This document shows positions 10,812 to 22,123 of a stretch of 64,000 nucleotides of DNA, piece after piece (position 1 is the stretch's first letter; each line of letters opens with the position of its first letter). Where the stretch lies: NCBI GenBank assembly GCA_012274445.1, contig JAAROD010000090.1:434001-498000 (forward strand). The letters are read 5' to 3'. Position numbers and translations under genes: made by a program. The stretch is from Sclerotiophoma versabilis (lineage: Eukaryota > Ascomycota > Dothideomycetes > Pleosporales > Didymellaceae). The notes beneath the pieces were generated by a model. It saw only the letters and a list, made by a program, of their open reading frames with translations, did not search any database and was not told where the DNA came from.

Positions 10812-13800
10812 ATGCCGCTTGTCAGGAAGCTCCTGATATTCGCTGCCGTCGATGGGCTCGTGCTCCAGCCCCGCTCTCATCCCCATGCGCAGCAACAGCA
10901 GGCTATAAAGATCGACTACAAGGGCAATGTTGGGCCCCTGCTCAAGAACAACCATGACGATGATAGCACACTGTCGTCCTTCGAGTCATATGGTGTTGTT
11001 GGTATGTCCTGAATAGCGCGCACAGAATTGTGAGCTGGCGTTCTAATACGAATTAGGACTCCTCAAGATTGCTACTTCGGTCTTCCTGATATCGATATGC
11101 GGTCGCGAACAAGTCGCACAAGTACGCGGCAAGCCCATATACAAGATCACCGACGTCGTCCTCATCCCTCTCGCATCCCAGTCTGAGGCTGACAAAGCCA
11201 TCACCTCTACGCGCGAACACCTTCACCGACACAGCAAGGCGCGAGGGGCGGAGGAAGATGATACAGACAGCGAGAGTGAGGATGATGCGCCGAGTGTTAC
11301 CGACTCGCTGGTTGAGGAGGGAGCACATACACCGACTGAAGTCAAGGACCCAGTCACAGGCCAGAGGGGCCCCGCAGATAAGAGGTCGAGCGTTGCTGAG
11401 GATGTCATGCAAAAGAAGGGTGTATACGGACGCTTCGCTAACAAATGGTTCTCACGTAAGGGCTGGAGCACCGAAAGCAGACGAACACAGGGCTTGAGCT
11501 CGGAGGAAGACCTAGCGACCAAGAACGTTCCTAAGAATGTTGATTCTACAGGACCTACGGAGGAGGCAGACGCATCACAACCTGACAAGCTACCCACTGC
11601 TGAGAAGACAACTCCAGATTCGGTCAAACCAGAGGACATCCCAAAGGCTTTGGAGGGAGACAAGGATGCGACAACAATAGCGCTACTGCCGCGAGTGTTG
11701 CAGACCACCAAGATGTACTTCTCATCTGGTAACTTTTTCTACTCATACGACCACGACTTATCCCACGGAGTCGCAAACCAACCCACGAATGCTAATGTCC
11801 CGCTGTTCAAGCAGTACGATCCTTTGGTTAGTTGTAGTTATCAAACTGATGTATGTTTGCTAATTATGCTCAGTTCTTCTGGAATCAGCACATCGTTACG
11901 CCCTTCGTAGAAGCCGGCCAGCATTCGTTCGTCTTACCCGTTATTCAGGGCTTCGTTGGACAACGTCCATTTACCATTCGGGGCGTCGATGGCAAATCAG
12001 ACAGCCTAGTCATTGACAAGGACGCGACACCAGACGATATACAGTTGCAGTCCTGGCACGAGAAACAAGAGAAAGAAGGAGCCGCAGCATCCGAATCCGC
12101 CAAGGAAGTATCAGCAGCACACCTTGCAGATGGCAAAGAATTTCTTCTTACTCTAATCTCGAGACGTTCTGTCAAGCGTGCTGGTTTACGTTACCTCCGC
12201 CGTGGGACAGACGATGAAGGCTACACAGCGAACACCGTTGAGACAGAACAGATACTCTCTTCGCCCACATGGAACACTTCGCAGGATAAGATATACTCAT
12301 TCACTCAGCTTCGCGGCTCGATCCCACTGTTCTTCTCACAGTCCCCATACAGCCTGAAACCTCAAGTCAACACCTGGGGCTCCTTCGAGACCAATGGCCA
12401 AGCATTCAAGCGCCATTTCAATGACCTCGCCTCACGGTACAGCGAAGTCTACGTTGCCTCGCTCATTGACAAGCACGGTACTGAAGCCAAAGTTGGCGAA
12501 CTATACGAACAGCATGCCAAGAATCTCAATGAGCATGGTGGCATTGATGGCAAAGGAAAGCAGCTCGGCTTTGAGTGGTTCGACTTCCACAATGTCTGTC
12601 GTGGCATGCACTTCGAAAACGTCTCCAAGCTCATGGACACGCTGGGCCCATTCCTCGAATCAACCAGCTGGACAGAAATCTCCAACGACTCGGTCGCACA
12701 CAAGCAATCCGGCATCCTACACACAAACTGCATGGACTGTCTTGACCGCACCAATGTTGTCCAAAGCGCCACCGCCCGCGGTGCCCTCGAGCAGCAGCTC
12801 TCAGCTGGCAGCTACACCATCGACCTGCAAAACGATCCTTCCACATCCTGGTTCAATACTCTTTGGGCCGACAATGGCGACAACATCAGCCGTCAGTATG
12901 CCGGCACCGCCGCTCTTAAAGGCGACTTCACACGTACACGCAAGCGCCAGATTACCGGCGCGCTCACAGACTTCGGTCTCACGCTGACACGCTACTACAA
13001 CAACATCGTGAATGACTACTTTGCACAGGCCGTGATTGACTACCTCCTCGGTCGGGCAACAGACACTATCTTCGCCGAGTTCGAAGCCGACATGAAGAGT
13101 AGCGACTACTTCATCGACGTGCGCAAGGTCAGACAAGCAGCCATCGAGCGTTGTGCCGCGCGTGTGATTGAAGACGAAGACGAGGATTTGATACACGGCT
13201 GGACGCTCAGCGTGCCTACCTCGGCGAATCACGTCAAGACGAGCACATTCGAAGAAGCTGTCCTACTTCTCACAGGAAAGGCGTTGTATTTCTGCCGCCT
13301 GGACTGGGGCACAGAGAAAGTCCGCGAGTTCGAGCGTGTTGCGCTGGAGAATATCCAGGGCTTGATGCGCGGCGTGTACATTACGAGTACCCTTGCGCAA
13401 CGCCACATGGATGCTGAGAAGAACGTTGGATTCGTCATACGATACAGGGCGGATGCCGAGGGCGAGTTGATAAGGCGGAATACAAGGGCACTAGATTCAG
13501 GAGTCGCGAACGATGAACAGAAGAGGGACGAGAAGAAGGCCAAGTCTGAAGAAGGTAGATTCCTGGCGTTCAAGGCCCTTCCGCCGCGCAGCAGTGTGCC
13601 AGGCGAGGGCGAGAAAGCAGAAAACGAGGTCGAAGTCGTGAAAGAGATCTGTGACGAGGTAGCAAGAGTTGTCAACAAAGCAAAGAAAGCGGCGTCGTGT
13701 TCTGAGAGTGAGGGCAGCAGCGCTGAAGACAGATTCCTGGAGATTGAGGAGAAGGATATCATCAGCCTCGCGGATGCGAAGAAGAGCACGGGTTACTTGG

Positions 13801-13838
13801 AGCAGATTGGATACTCACTGAAGAAGCTCGTCTGGTAA
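10812..13838 (+). CDS. SAC-domain phosphoinositide phosphatase (Sac2/INPP5F-like)
   Basis: Predicted to remove phosphate from phosphoinositides on membranes. Three exons with introns at 11002-11056 and 11827-11873 give 974 residues. The SAC domain is split by a long acidic, low-complexity insert (about 120-285) after the N-terminal KPIYKITDVVLIPL block, and resumes at KMYFSSGNFFYSYDHDLSH. The catalytic CX5R motif reads CMDCLDRTN, preceded by GILHTN; the RSVKRAGLRYLRRG and FTQLRGSIPLFFSQ blocks are typical. After the SAC domain an hSac2-type homology region is suggested by EEAVLLLTGKALYFCRLDW...VALENIQGLMRG. No C-terminal transmembrane pair is visible, which argues against the ER enzyme Sac1. 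Assignment to the Sac2-like group is moderately sure; the SAC fold and active site are clear. Confidence 0.9.
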
Positions 13839-14945
13839 GAAAGAACTGCTTTCGAGACATAGACAGACCTGGAGATACACGCACATGCACCTACTTACTG
13901 TAATGTCGATACGCTTTTCATGTTACCGGGCTCAACCATGCGTCGCGTGCTCTGGGTTGAAGTGGAATATTGCGCAGCACTAGTCGCTGACGAAGCATAC
14001 ACAGGCTGCGCGCAAAGCTATGACTGTTCAGCAGACTCTTGTAAACATCACGTCTCACTTAGCAATTCGTTTCCCATAACCCACAATGTCAGTACGTAAG
14101 ATTTTCCCTCCGCCGACATGTGCAGCGGCAGCGCTTCCGATTCAGACATGGCCAGCCACAAGTGCGGCTCTGAGGCGTCCGTAGTGCGGCTCTGCAGCGC
14201 CGGCACGGCTTGCGGCTTTGCAGCCGTCGGATTGGGAATGCGCTTGTTCTGGAATCTTGTTTTGACGTGCGAAGGATCGTGACGGGCGAGTTGGTGAACA
14301 CCGCACAGTAGGTGGGTACTAAATCACCGTTGAGCACAGATCTTCCGTGGTGAGATGGTCCTGGAAGTTGGTGTGGGTCTTGGATTGTGGATGGATACTG
14401 TTGATGCAAGAGTCCATGAATTTGGTCCTGCGTTTGGTGCATGGCGAACGGGCGAGCGATGGCTAGAACTCAATCTCTTGTTGCGAGTGAGCGTTCGGTG
14501 TACTCGACTTGTGTGATCGGTCGAGTGGGAGTGCGCTTCACGATTTTGGTGCCAAGGCAGAGCAGTTACGAATACGCAGCTGACGAGATGATTGTCAATC
14601 GAGTGATCAGTGTTTTTCCTCATCGTCACCTCGTGTGATGTGTGGCAGACAGGCTTAGCGCTTCCGAGGTACATGAGAGTCTGAGGCTCCGCTAAACGCC
14701 ATACAAGGGTGTTGGCCATGTGAAGCCTCCCGCGGTTCTCTTTGGCCCAGCATGACAACAAAGCGGACCAAGGATATCCGCAGCACGCGGAAATAAAACA
14801 TGAAGATGGCATTTTGGCGCGGCACTTGTGCATGCGGCTGACTTCAATCGGCAGTCAATGATCCCAGATTAGGCAATATATCCGCAGACATGCTGATCTC
14901 CTTATGCAGAGTTTCTGGAGCAAAACTGGAGAATGAGCGTCTGTT

Positions 14946-14973
14946 GGGATGTTGGGGTGTTGGGGTTGTTGGG
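14946..14973 (+). other. G-quadruplex-forming motif
   Basis: Four G-runs (GGG, GGGG, GGGG, GGG) separated by 4-5 nt loops on the + strand fit the usual G3+N1-7 pattern. The units resemble GTTGGGGT but are too few for an interstitial telomere tract. Confidence 0.6.
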
Positions 14974-16177
14974 CGACACCAGGCTGTGGGTTAAGATGGG
15001 GTCTCCAGCCTGGGGAAGTGTTGAACAGCTTATGGTTTTCTCAAGCGTGCATTCTCAAAGCTTTGTCGTCAGCAGCCTTCTCGTGCACGTGCTTTTGTCC
15101 GACTCTTGCTCCAATCCTTCAGAGTGAATGCCCAAGATGCTTTCGCGAGGTAAGCTCGGCCCATGCGCGCCTAAAACCCGTTTCGTATTCTCCATCAAAC
15201 CGTTTTGTCGCCCGATTTTCGGTGCAGAAATCATCGGCTATCTCCAGAGTCTCTCCACTGCATTCCTGTGGTTGCATCGCTGGAGGAGCGTTACATTTCG
15301 GAGGCCTTACTCTGGCAGAGGCAATGACCTAATCCCTCACGAAAGAGGCATACAGTCGTGCAGACCATCCGCACTCTTCAGCAAAGACCTCAGACTTGTC
15401 ATTCCGCGTCAAGACACGTCAAGACTCATCAAGACTCGATCGTCGGTACCCGGCAAGGTCAAGCTTTCAAGCAGGCGGGAGACATTAGCGCTAACGACAT
15501 GTTGTTACATGGCGCATTTAAGGAACAGTGGGTCGACGTCAGCGGCGCAAGATTTGGTTGGTCGAAGCTTGGCGGATCGAATTTCTCTGTCGATGCGTGA
15601 CGTCCTCAGTGGAGAAGTCCTCAGTGGAGCGAAATTTGGGGTGAAAAACTCTTTGGTTTGGGGAGAGGGGTGCGAAATGTGGGTGTCTGGGGACTGGAGA
15701 GCCTTTTGCGGAGGTGCACGCATGAACAGTCGGGTGTGAAGGTTGTGAAAGTGCTAAGGAGTGTCAACAATGGTTCGCCCATTACAAGAGGATCTGCATC
15801 ACTATAGTCAAATGGTCGTTGGATCCGCAGCAATACCATTTTCCATGGCTTGCTGCCCAGCCGTTGTGCTGTCGGCTCGGTTGCCCTCCCTCTCACGACT
15901 CGCACACCAAGCATCGCTTGCCTCTGACCGTGTCAGAGCTTGTTCCTTGTACCTATCGCCTCTAAGCTCCACCATTCTTTTCCAATCACATCATTTCGTT
16001 TCGGAGGCTAAACCACAGCAGGAAGTGTAGCAGCTTCCTCCGATGGCCAGTACGCTTTGCCTGGCACAGCGAAGAGCCCGCTGCGAGGCTCCCATGAGCT
16101 CCCACGTTGCTCTCCTGACCTTAATTGACCTGTGGAGACTCTCAGCGGGTCTCCCAAGGGGAATTTTTTGAAAGAAC

Positions 16178-16184
16178 ATATAAG
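16178..16184 (+). promoter_or_regulatory. TATA-like box of the sugar transporter
   Basis: ATATAAG lies 98 bp before the start codon of the hexose transporter, followed by a pyrimidine-rich leader, a usual layout for strongly expressed fungal genes. Confidence 0.45.
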
Positions 16185-16275
16185 TTCACTTTTCCTTCCA
16201 TCAGTCTGATTACTGCATCCCAACTTCCTGGTTTCTTCTTGCACCTTCTCTAAGAACGGTCAAAGATCAGCCAGA

Positions 16276-18087
16276 ATGTACCAGATTGGTAACATCTACG
16301 GTATTACCGCTATTGCGGTTATCGGTGGTGGTCTGTTTGGTTTCGATATCTCTTCGATGAGCGCTATGTAGGTCTTACAATCACTTCTATTGAACCTACA
16401 TTAAAACAACACAGCTTGCCTACACAACAGTACCGCTGCTACTTTAACCAGGGTCCTAATGGCCCTGAGTACTCAGGAGACCCAAACGAGAAGTGCTCTG
16501 GTCCCAAAGCTGACGTCCAAGGTGGTATCACAGCTGCTATGCCTGGTGGTTCTTTCATCGGTGCACTCGTCTCCGGCTACCTTACCGACAAGCTCGGTCG
16601 TCGTCGCGCCATCCAGGTCGGTTGCCTTATCTGGATTATTGGTTCTGTAATCTCTTGCGCTGCCCAGAATATTGGTATGCTCATCGCCGGTCGATTTATC
16701 AACGGTCTCAGTGTCGGAATCTGCAGTGCTCAGGTTCCAGTCTACGTTACCGAACTGGCTCCTCCCTCCCGCCGGGGGAGAGTCGTCGGCGCTCAACAGT
16801 GGGCAATTACGTGGGGCATTTTGATCATGTACTACATCTCTTACGGATGCACATTCCTTAAGGGCGAGAATGCTTTCCGCGTCCCATGGGGTATCCAGAT
16901 GCTTCCTGCTGTCATCCTCACCATTGGTCTTATGTTCCTGCCTGAATCTGTAAGTACAAAACTCACTATGGACATATTGAAGTATTAACCGTGTATAGCC
17001 GCGCTGGCTCGCACGCAAGGACCGCTGGGAGGAGTGCCACCAGGTTCTTACCCTTGTCCACGGCAAGGGTGACCCCAACTCGCCTTTTGTCTCCCTTGAG
17101 ATGGCCGAGATCAAGCAGATGATCGAGTTTGAAAGGCAGAATGCCGACGTCTCCGTCAAAGAGCTCTTCAAGCCCAACATGCTCAACCGCCTCCATATCG
17201 GTATCTTTACTCAAGTTTGGTCTCAGCTTACGGGAATGAACGTCATGATGTACTACAGTAAGTTCTGAAGTCTGTTGTGTCAAACTTTACTAACACTTAT
17301 TAGTCACCTACGTTTTCGGCATGGCTGGTCTTACAGGTAACATTGGTCTGATCGCCTCGTCTATCCAATACATCATCAACGTGCTCATGACCATTCCTGC
17401 TCTTGTCTGGATGGACCGCTGGGGTCGTCGTCCCATGTTCGTCATTGGTGCTCTTCTCATGATGATCTGGTTGTTTGCCAATGCCGGTCTTATGGCCAGC
17501 TACGGACGCCCCGCTCCTCCTGGTGGTCTGGACAACATCGCCGAACAGTCATGGCAGATTGAAGGCGCACCCGCCAAGGCTGTTATTGCTTGCACATACC
17601 TCTTCGTCGCTTCTTACGCGCCCACCTGGGGACCGGCTTCTTGGGTCTACCCTCCTGAGCTGTTCCCTCTCCGCGTCCGCGGCAAGGCCGTCGCTCTCAC
17701 CACCTCCTCCAACTGGATCTTCGTAAGTTCCCCAACGTTTAGACAACGTATCCGTGAACAATAGACTGACAGAATACGCAGAACTTCGCCTTGTCCTACT
17801 TCGTCCCTCCCGCTTTCGTCAACATTCAGTGGAAAGTCTACATCATCTTCGGTGTCTTCTGCGCAGCCATGGCTATCCACACGTTCTTCATGTTCCCCGA
17901 GACAGCTGGAAAGACTCTTGAGGATATTGAGGAGATGTTCATGGAGGGTGTTCCCGCCTGGAAGACCAAGGTTGACTTCAGTACCTCCCGCCGTGCTGAG
18001 CAGGGTATAGTCGACCCAGAGAAGATTGGTGGCTTCGATCACAGCTCGATCAAGATGGAGAACGCCGACGTTACCACTAAAGCTTAG
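16276..18087 (+). CDS. MFS hexose transporter (sugar porter family)
   Basis: Plasma-membrane sugar uptake protein, 536 residues. Five exons with introns at 16368-16414, 16950-16998, 17258-17303 and 17723-17781. Sugar-porter signatures in order: helix 1 with GGGLFGFDISSMSA, the GYLTDKLGRRRAIQ loop after helix 2, GRFINGLSVGICSAQVPVYVTELAP, the PESPRWLARKDR segment after helix 6 (joined across intron 2), QVWSQLTGMNVMMYYITY in helix 7 (QxxxQLTGxN type), WMDRWGRRP, WVYPPELFPLRVRGKA, and PETAGKTLEDIEEMF after helix 12. The GMNVMMYYITYVFGMAGL region is like fungal high-affinity glucose carriers, but substrate cannot be read from sequence. The 5' flank has a TATA-like box and an AGGGG word that could be a stress element. 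Confidence 0.93.
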
Positions 18088-18719
18088 ATGTCTCGCCTGT
18101 AATGAAGTTAGCAAAATGACAGTGAAGTGATAGTAGTTTTACGAAGTTATGCTTCGCCCTACGCTTATGGGCTATGTCGTTCAAGCTTATGATACCAAAT
18201 GTAATGTAACATTCAATTAGGAAGTTTATGCACACTATCAAGTCTGACGAATTGTCATGCACATGACTGTTCCTGCGCATTACATAATGCAGGGTCTCAC
18301 GGTCAACGTCGCGCGGTCGAAAAAGAACGCATTTTCCGGAAGGGGTTTAAGGAAACTTCGAGGAATCAGGCCTCCTATACCTCTCCTTAGGACAAGAAGA
18401 TAGCCCTAACTCCGTGACCGACGGGCCAAATGAAGCACTGCCTTGGAAATGCAAAGCCTCAGCCATGAATGGGATACTCGAAGCAGCTCACCGAACTTGG
18501 CTTTGAATCGACACCGGACTTAAGCCATCTAAGTCCGGCATGTCTATGATACTTTGCTACTTGTCCCATTGCTACAGGATATGTTTCTTGGATTGGGAGT
18601 ATTTTGTCAAAAATCGTATAAAGTTAGAACTTGTTTCTCATTGCTGCAACATCACAAGCCCAGAGTATTCTCCCGGCCCACAACCTACAAGCAACAACAT
18701 AACCCCACACAATCCCAAG
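18088..18719. other. Intergenic with a 9-bp perfect hairpin
   Basis: About 630 bp between the transporter and the dehydrogenase. At 18514-18522 and 18530-18538 the arms CCGGACTTA and TAAGTCCGG pair perfectly around a 7-nt loop. No gene seen. Confidence 0.5.
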
Positions 18720-19552
18720 ATGCCTTCTTCCACCGCAGAACGCCAGGTCATCCTTGTCACAGGTATTTTGGAGGCCTTCAACGTCATGAAACGCACATAC
18801 TCATCTGCTCAGGTGCCAATGGCGGCATTGGTTTCGACACTGCAGCACTGCTTGCCTCTGTCTCTCCTCATAATCACGTCATCATTGGATCCCGCAATAA
18901 CACCAAAGGTGAAGCCGCACTCAAGCAAATTCAAGACAGAAACCCCAAAGGCACTGTCAGTCTAGTCCAACTTGACGTAGACGATGACACGTCCATCAAT
19001 GCCGCAGTGCAGCACATCGAACAAGACTTTGGCCGTCTCGATGTTCTCATCAACAACGCCGGTATTTGCAAGGAGACATACCGGGGTGAATGGCCTTCGC
19101 GTGAAGACTTACGGGCAGAGTTCGAGACTAACGTTTTCGGTCCAACGATCTTGAGTCCAGCTCTGCTCCCTCTCATGAGGCACTCTAAGTCGCCCAAGAT
19201 CATCAACGTCTCATCCGGCCTCGGCAGTATTTCTCGCTTCATCGCTACGCCTGACAGAAGCCCTTTTGGGGACATCGTCCGGGTACTTGGATACCGCATG
19301 ACCAAATCCGCACTTAACATGCTCACCGCGTATCAACACGTGCAGCTCAAAGACGAAGGCTTCAAAGTTTGGAGCTACTGTCCTGGATTCGTCATTACAG
19401 ACCTTGGAAGGGACAGAGAGATTAGGGAGAAAATTCCAGGGTGTGAGAGCTCGGAGACGAGCGCTCAGGGAATTCTAAAGATACTGGAGGGACAGAGGGA
19501 TGGTGAGGTTGGACAGTTTCTGCAGAAGTATGAGAAGTGTTATGACTGGTAG
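18720..19552 (+). CDS. Short-chain dehydrogenase/reductase
   Basis: NAD(P)(H)-dependent oxidoreductase of 260 residues; substrate unknown. One intron (18763-18812) falls inside the nucleotide-binding motif. Joining gives VTGANGGIGFDTA, the TGxxxGxG motif, near residues 13-20. Other family marks follow in order: LDVDDD, NNAG (INNAGIC), the NVSSG strand with the active-site Ser, and the YRMTK catalytic Tyr/Lys pair, then CPGFVITDL. Without the intron the N-terminal half is out of frame, so the splice is well supported. It is classical in size and looks intact. The 3' end lies only 23 bp from the MITE-like element. Not part of an obvious cluster. Confidence 0.9.
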
Positions 19553-20381
19553 ACATGCGATTCGCAACTTTAAGTCTACGAAAGAGCTAGTATTTGGTGT
19601 TGCACCGCACCAAACAGATGCTGAGCACGTTGAACTTATCCTCCATTCAGGTAGATTAAACAATTCCCATGGCTATTTACAACACAAGAAAACCTTACAA
19701 CAGCTGTGTATATATACAATTAAATAGCCTTGTAGCTTTGAATTGTTTTTACGAAGTATCATAGATACAAATGTCTATTCTGTATAGGGTTCTTATTAAA
19801 TTGAGATGCAGAGTCGGTTGCGTGGCCTGTGCGGTGCAACACCAAATACTAGCTCTTTCGTAGGCTGTGTTGTCAATCCTCAATAGAATGCGTCATGGAC
19901 GAATCACGTACTTGTGGTAAGAGTGATGGTTGCCCTGAAGCCTTTCAAACACCCGACTTAGCGGCTGCACTACCCCGCTTTTCCCAGCACCGGGTCGAAC
20001 ACCCCAACCAGCCACTTTGTCACGATCCATCATCTTCAAGATTAGCATCATCTCAGAAATTTGCTACTATGTCCTATGCACCCCACGTGGTGAGGCTTGC
20101 GCTTTCGGCCTTCTTCATCAAGCAGGCAATGCAGGGTGCTGGCATCCAGGTACCGTTGCAGCGTCCAATAGCCCATCGCCATTAGTGCATGTGGTTCGTT
20201 AGCTTCCGAGGCATGCGTGAACGACTTCACCTGTAAAGCTCTAGTACACAGAATAGCAGGTAGCTGAACATGGGCGGGAGCGTACATAAGGTGCGCTTCT
20301 TGCTGCTTTCCATGAAGCCTTTTGCGTCGAGCAGTTCAATTTTTGCAAACTACGTGATTTGAAGTTGGAAGCACAGGCAGT
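19553..20381. other. Intergenic: MITE-like element and PI-PLC promoter
   Basis: The left part is occupied by the inverted-repeat element at 19576-19863. The rest (19864-20381) is the upstream region of the PI-PLC-like gene, with no further feature seen. Confidence 0.55.
19576..19863. mobile_element. MITE-like element with perfect 35-bp terminal inverted repeats
   Basis: The 35 bases at 19576-19610 (starting CTACGAAAGAGCTAGTATTT) are the exact reverse complement of 19829-19863. The 218-bp interior is AT-rich, has no ORF, and holds two further 9-bp inverted pairs: GGCTATTTA at 19671-19679 with 19721-19729, and AAACAATTC at 19658-19666 with 19740-19748. The whole unit could fold into one long hairpin. 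No clear target duplication flanks the 35-bp arms. If the ends are read two bases further in, each arm would be bordered by TA, the duplication made by Tc1/mariner-type transposases (inference). Perfect arms suggest a recent insertion or selection on pairing. Class not recognised. Confidence 0.65.
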
Positions 20382-21635
20382 ATGTTTGGCCAATCGGTAA
20401 GCACACTCCATATTACATTGATGGAGTGCTCACGCTGATCAAAATAGGGACTCACGAGCTTCATGCTCATTGCACGTACGGAATGATAAGGCGGGTCACG
20501 GTGTCAAAGCTGACAATGGGTAGAAAGCGCCCTTGCCGCAAGCAAGACAGCCAACTCTGATGTTCGCATGAACCACATCCAGGTCATTGGAACACACAAC
20601 TCCTACCACCGTGAAATCTCTCTTGCAGAACGCGCTGTTTTCGAGACGTTTGTGCCTTCTCCAGAGGACTACTACTACTCGCACTCCACGCTGCCCAACC
20701 AGCTAGAGCACCAAGCCGTCCGCTCATTCGAGCTCGACTTGCACTCCGACGAGAAGGGTGGTCTCTATTACCCTCCCTTTATCTGGACACGCTCCAATCT
20801 GACGAATGCCACGACTCCTTACGATGGTTCCGTGCTGCAGAAGCCCGGCATCAAGGTCTTCCACGTCACAGACTTTGACCCTGACGCTGTGTGCCACACT
20901 CTCGTGGACTGCCTGAAACAGTTCAAGGCCTGGTCAGATGCAAACAAGAACCACGTACCCATCATCATCGACCTTGAGCTCAAGACCGAGGCGCCAGCCT
21001 GCTCAGGTGGCGGTGTCTGTCCCGGCGAAGCCACAAACTGGACACTCCCGCGCCTCCTCAACGTCGACGCAGAAATCCTGTCTGTCTTTCCCAAGAAACA
21101 GCTCATTCGTCCGGATGATGTGCATCAAGGCAACCTGACACTCGAGCAGAGTATCTTGCAGAAGGGGTGGCCGCTGCTCTCTGACGCTCGCGGCCGTTTC
21201 ATGTTCTTCTTCGACAACGATCCGAAGCCCACTGACCCTAACTCTCCCCGTGAGCTGTACAAGTCTGGCGGTCATGAGTCGCTTCAGAACCGCACTGTAT
21301 TTACCAACTCGCTGGAAGGTTCATCCGATGGTGCAGTCATCAAGCACAACGAGCCGCGCGGTAACGACACAGCCGAGATCCAGAGGCTAGTGAAGAAGGG
21401 CTACATCGTAAGGACGAGGAGCGATGTGCCTATTGATACTGTACTTAACAGAACTACTGAGATGCGAGATTCGGCGTTTGCGTCTGGTGCGCACATTGTC
21501 AGCACGGACTTCCCTTCCTGGGGTATGAGTGCAAGGTGGGGTTGGGACTATGTTGTGCAGTTGAAGGACGGACGGGTTGCTAGGTGTAACCCAGTGAATG
21601 CACCCAAGGGCTGCAAGGACAGCAAGTTGGAGTAA
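20382..21635 (+). CDS. Secreted PI-PLC-like phosphodiesterase (Ca2+-dependent PI-PLC family)
   Basis: Probably cleaves phosphatidylinositol-type or glycerophosphodiester substrates outside the cell or in the secretory path. The main exon (20524-21635) contains the TIM-barrel start IQVIGTHNSYHRE with the catalytic His, then VRSFELDLHSD, IIIDLELKTE, GRFMFFFDN and a C-terminal VSTDFPSWGMS. The first in-frame ATG of that exon (20568) leaves no leader. Two upstream mini-exons, 20382-20396 and 20448-20475, join through introns 20397-20447 (GTAAGC...ATAG) and 20476-20523 (GTACGG, branch CTGAC, TAG). They give a leader ending near ALAASKTA and a total of 384 residues in frame. Several NxT/S sites suit a secreted protein. 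The barrel is clear; the two small exons are my inference. Confidence 0.82.
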
Positions 21636-22123
21636 AGCTTACATATGCTACTGATAGATACGACGGATCTTCTTCAAGCCTGTAGCAAGCCATAGTACTC
21701 AATAAAAGGGAGCCATTTTACACATGGAGGACCAAGCCCGAACACTTCAGGGTCACAATGAGGTACACGAAAGAAGAGAGGGAGCTAACACACCAACGTA
21801 ATAACACTAGAAGACTGAGTATCGTAGAGACTTGAGCGGTTGCTAATTTTCCATCATTGCTGAAGGCAGGATGGGGAATGTGTGGAGTCATAGCAAATAC
21901 TGGAATGACCATGTTGGTTTGATGTTGATTGAGCCCTGGGGAGGCAGTTAGCGAGATTTTGAAGTCTCAATAGAAAATACGAACCAGTAGTGTAGAATTC
22001 TCTCCAATCTTGGAGTTTGTATCACAGTGGAGATACTACACGTATACATTCACATGTCATATGTAATATCAAAGGCGTTGAAACAGCGATATCGACCGGA
22101 TACACTTCCATGACTCATTCGTC
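21636..22123. other. Convergent intergenic region
   Basis: Shared 3' flank of the + strand PI-PLC-like gene and the - strand PHD gene. No gene or repeat seen. Confidence 0.55.

Larger units (their letters stand above)
13839..16275. other. 2.4-kb intergenic region
   Basis: No ORF in this interval has convincing coding character. It holds a G-rich run (14946-14973), a duplicated GTCCTCAGTGGAG word near 15602-15630, short repeats of a TCAAGAC word near 15410-15435, and the promoter of the sugar transporter. The length may reflect a large regulatory region. Confidence 0.5.

Noticed and set aside
10812..13838. Calling the SAC phosphatase the ER enzyme Sac1
   Set aside because: No C-terminal transmembrane pair, and the extra region after the SAC domain points to a Sac2-like protein.
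14935..15016. TTGGGG-like runs as an interstitial telomere
   Set aside because: Units are irregular and few, and do not match the TTAGGG repeat of these fungi; kept only as a G-quadruplex motif.
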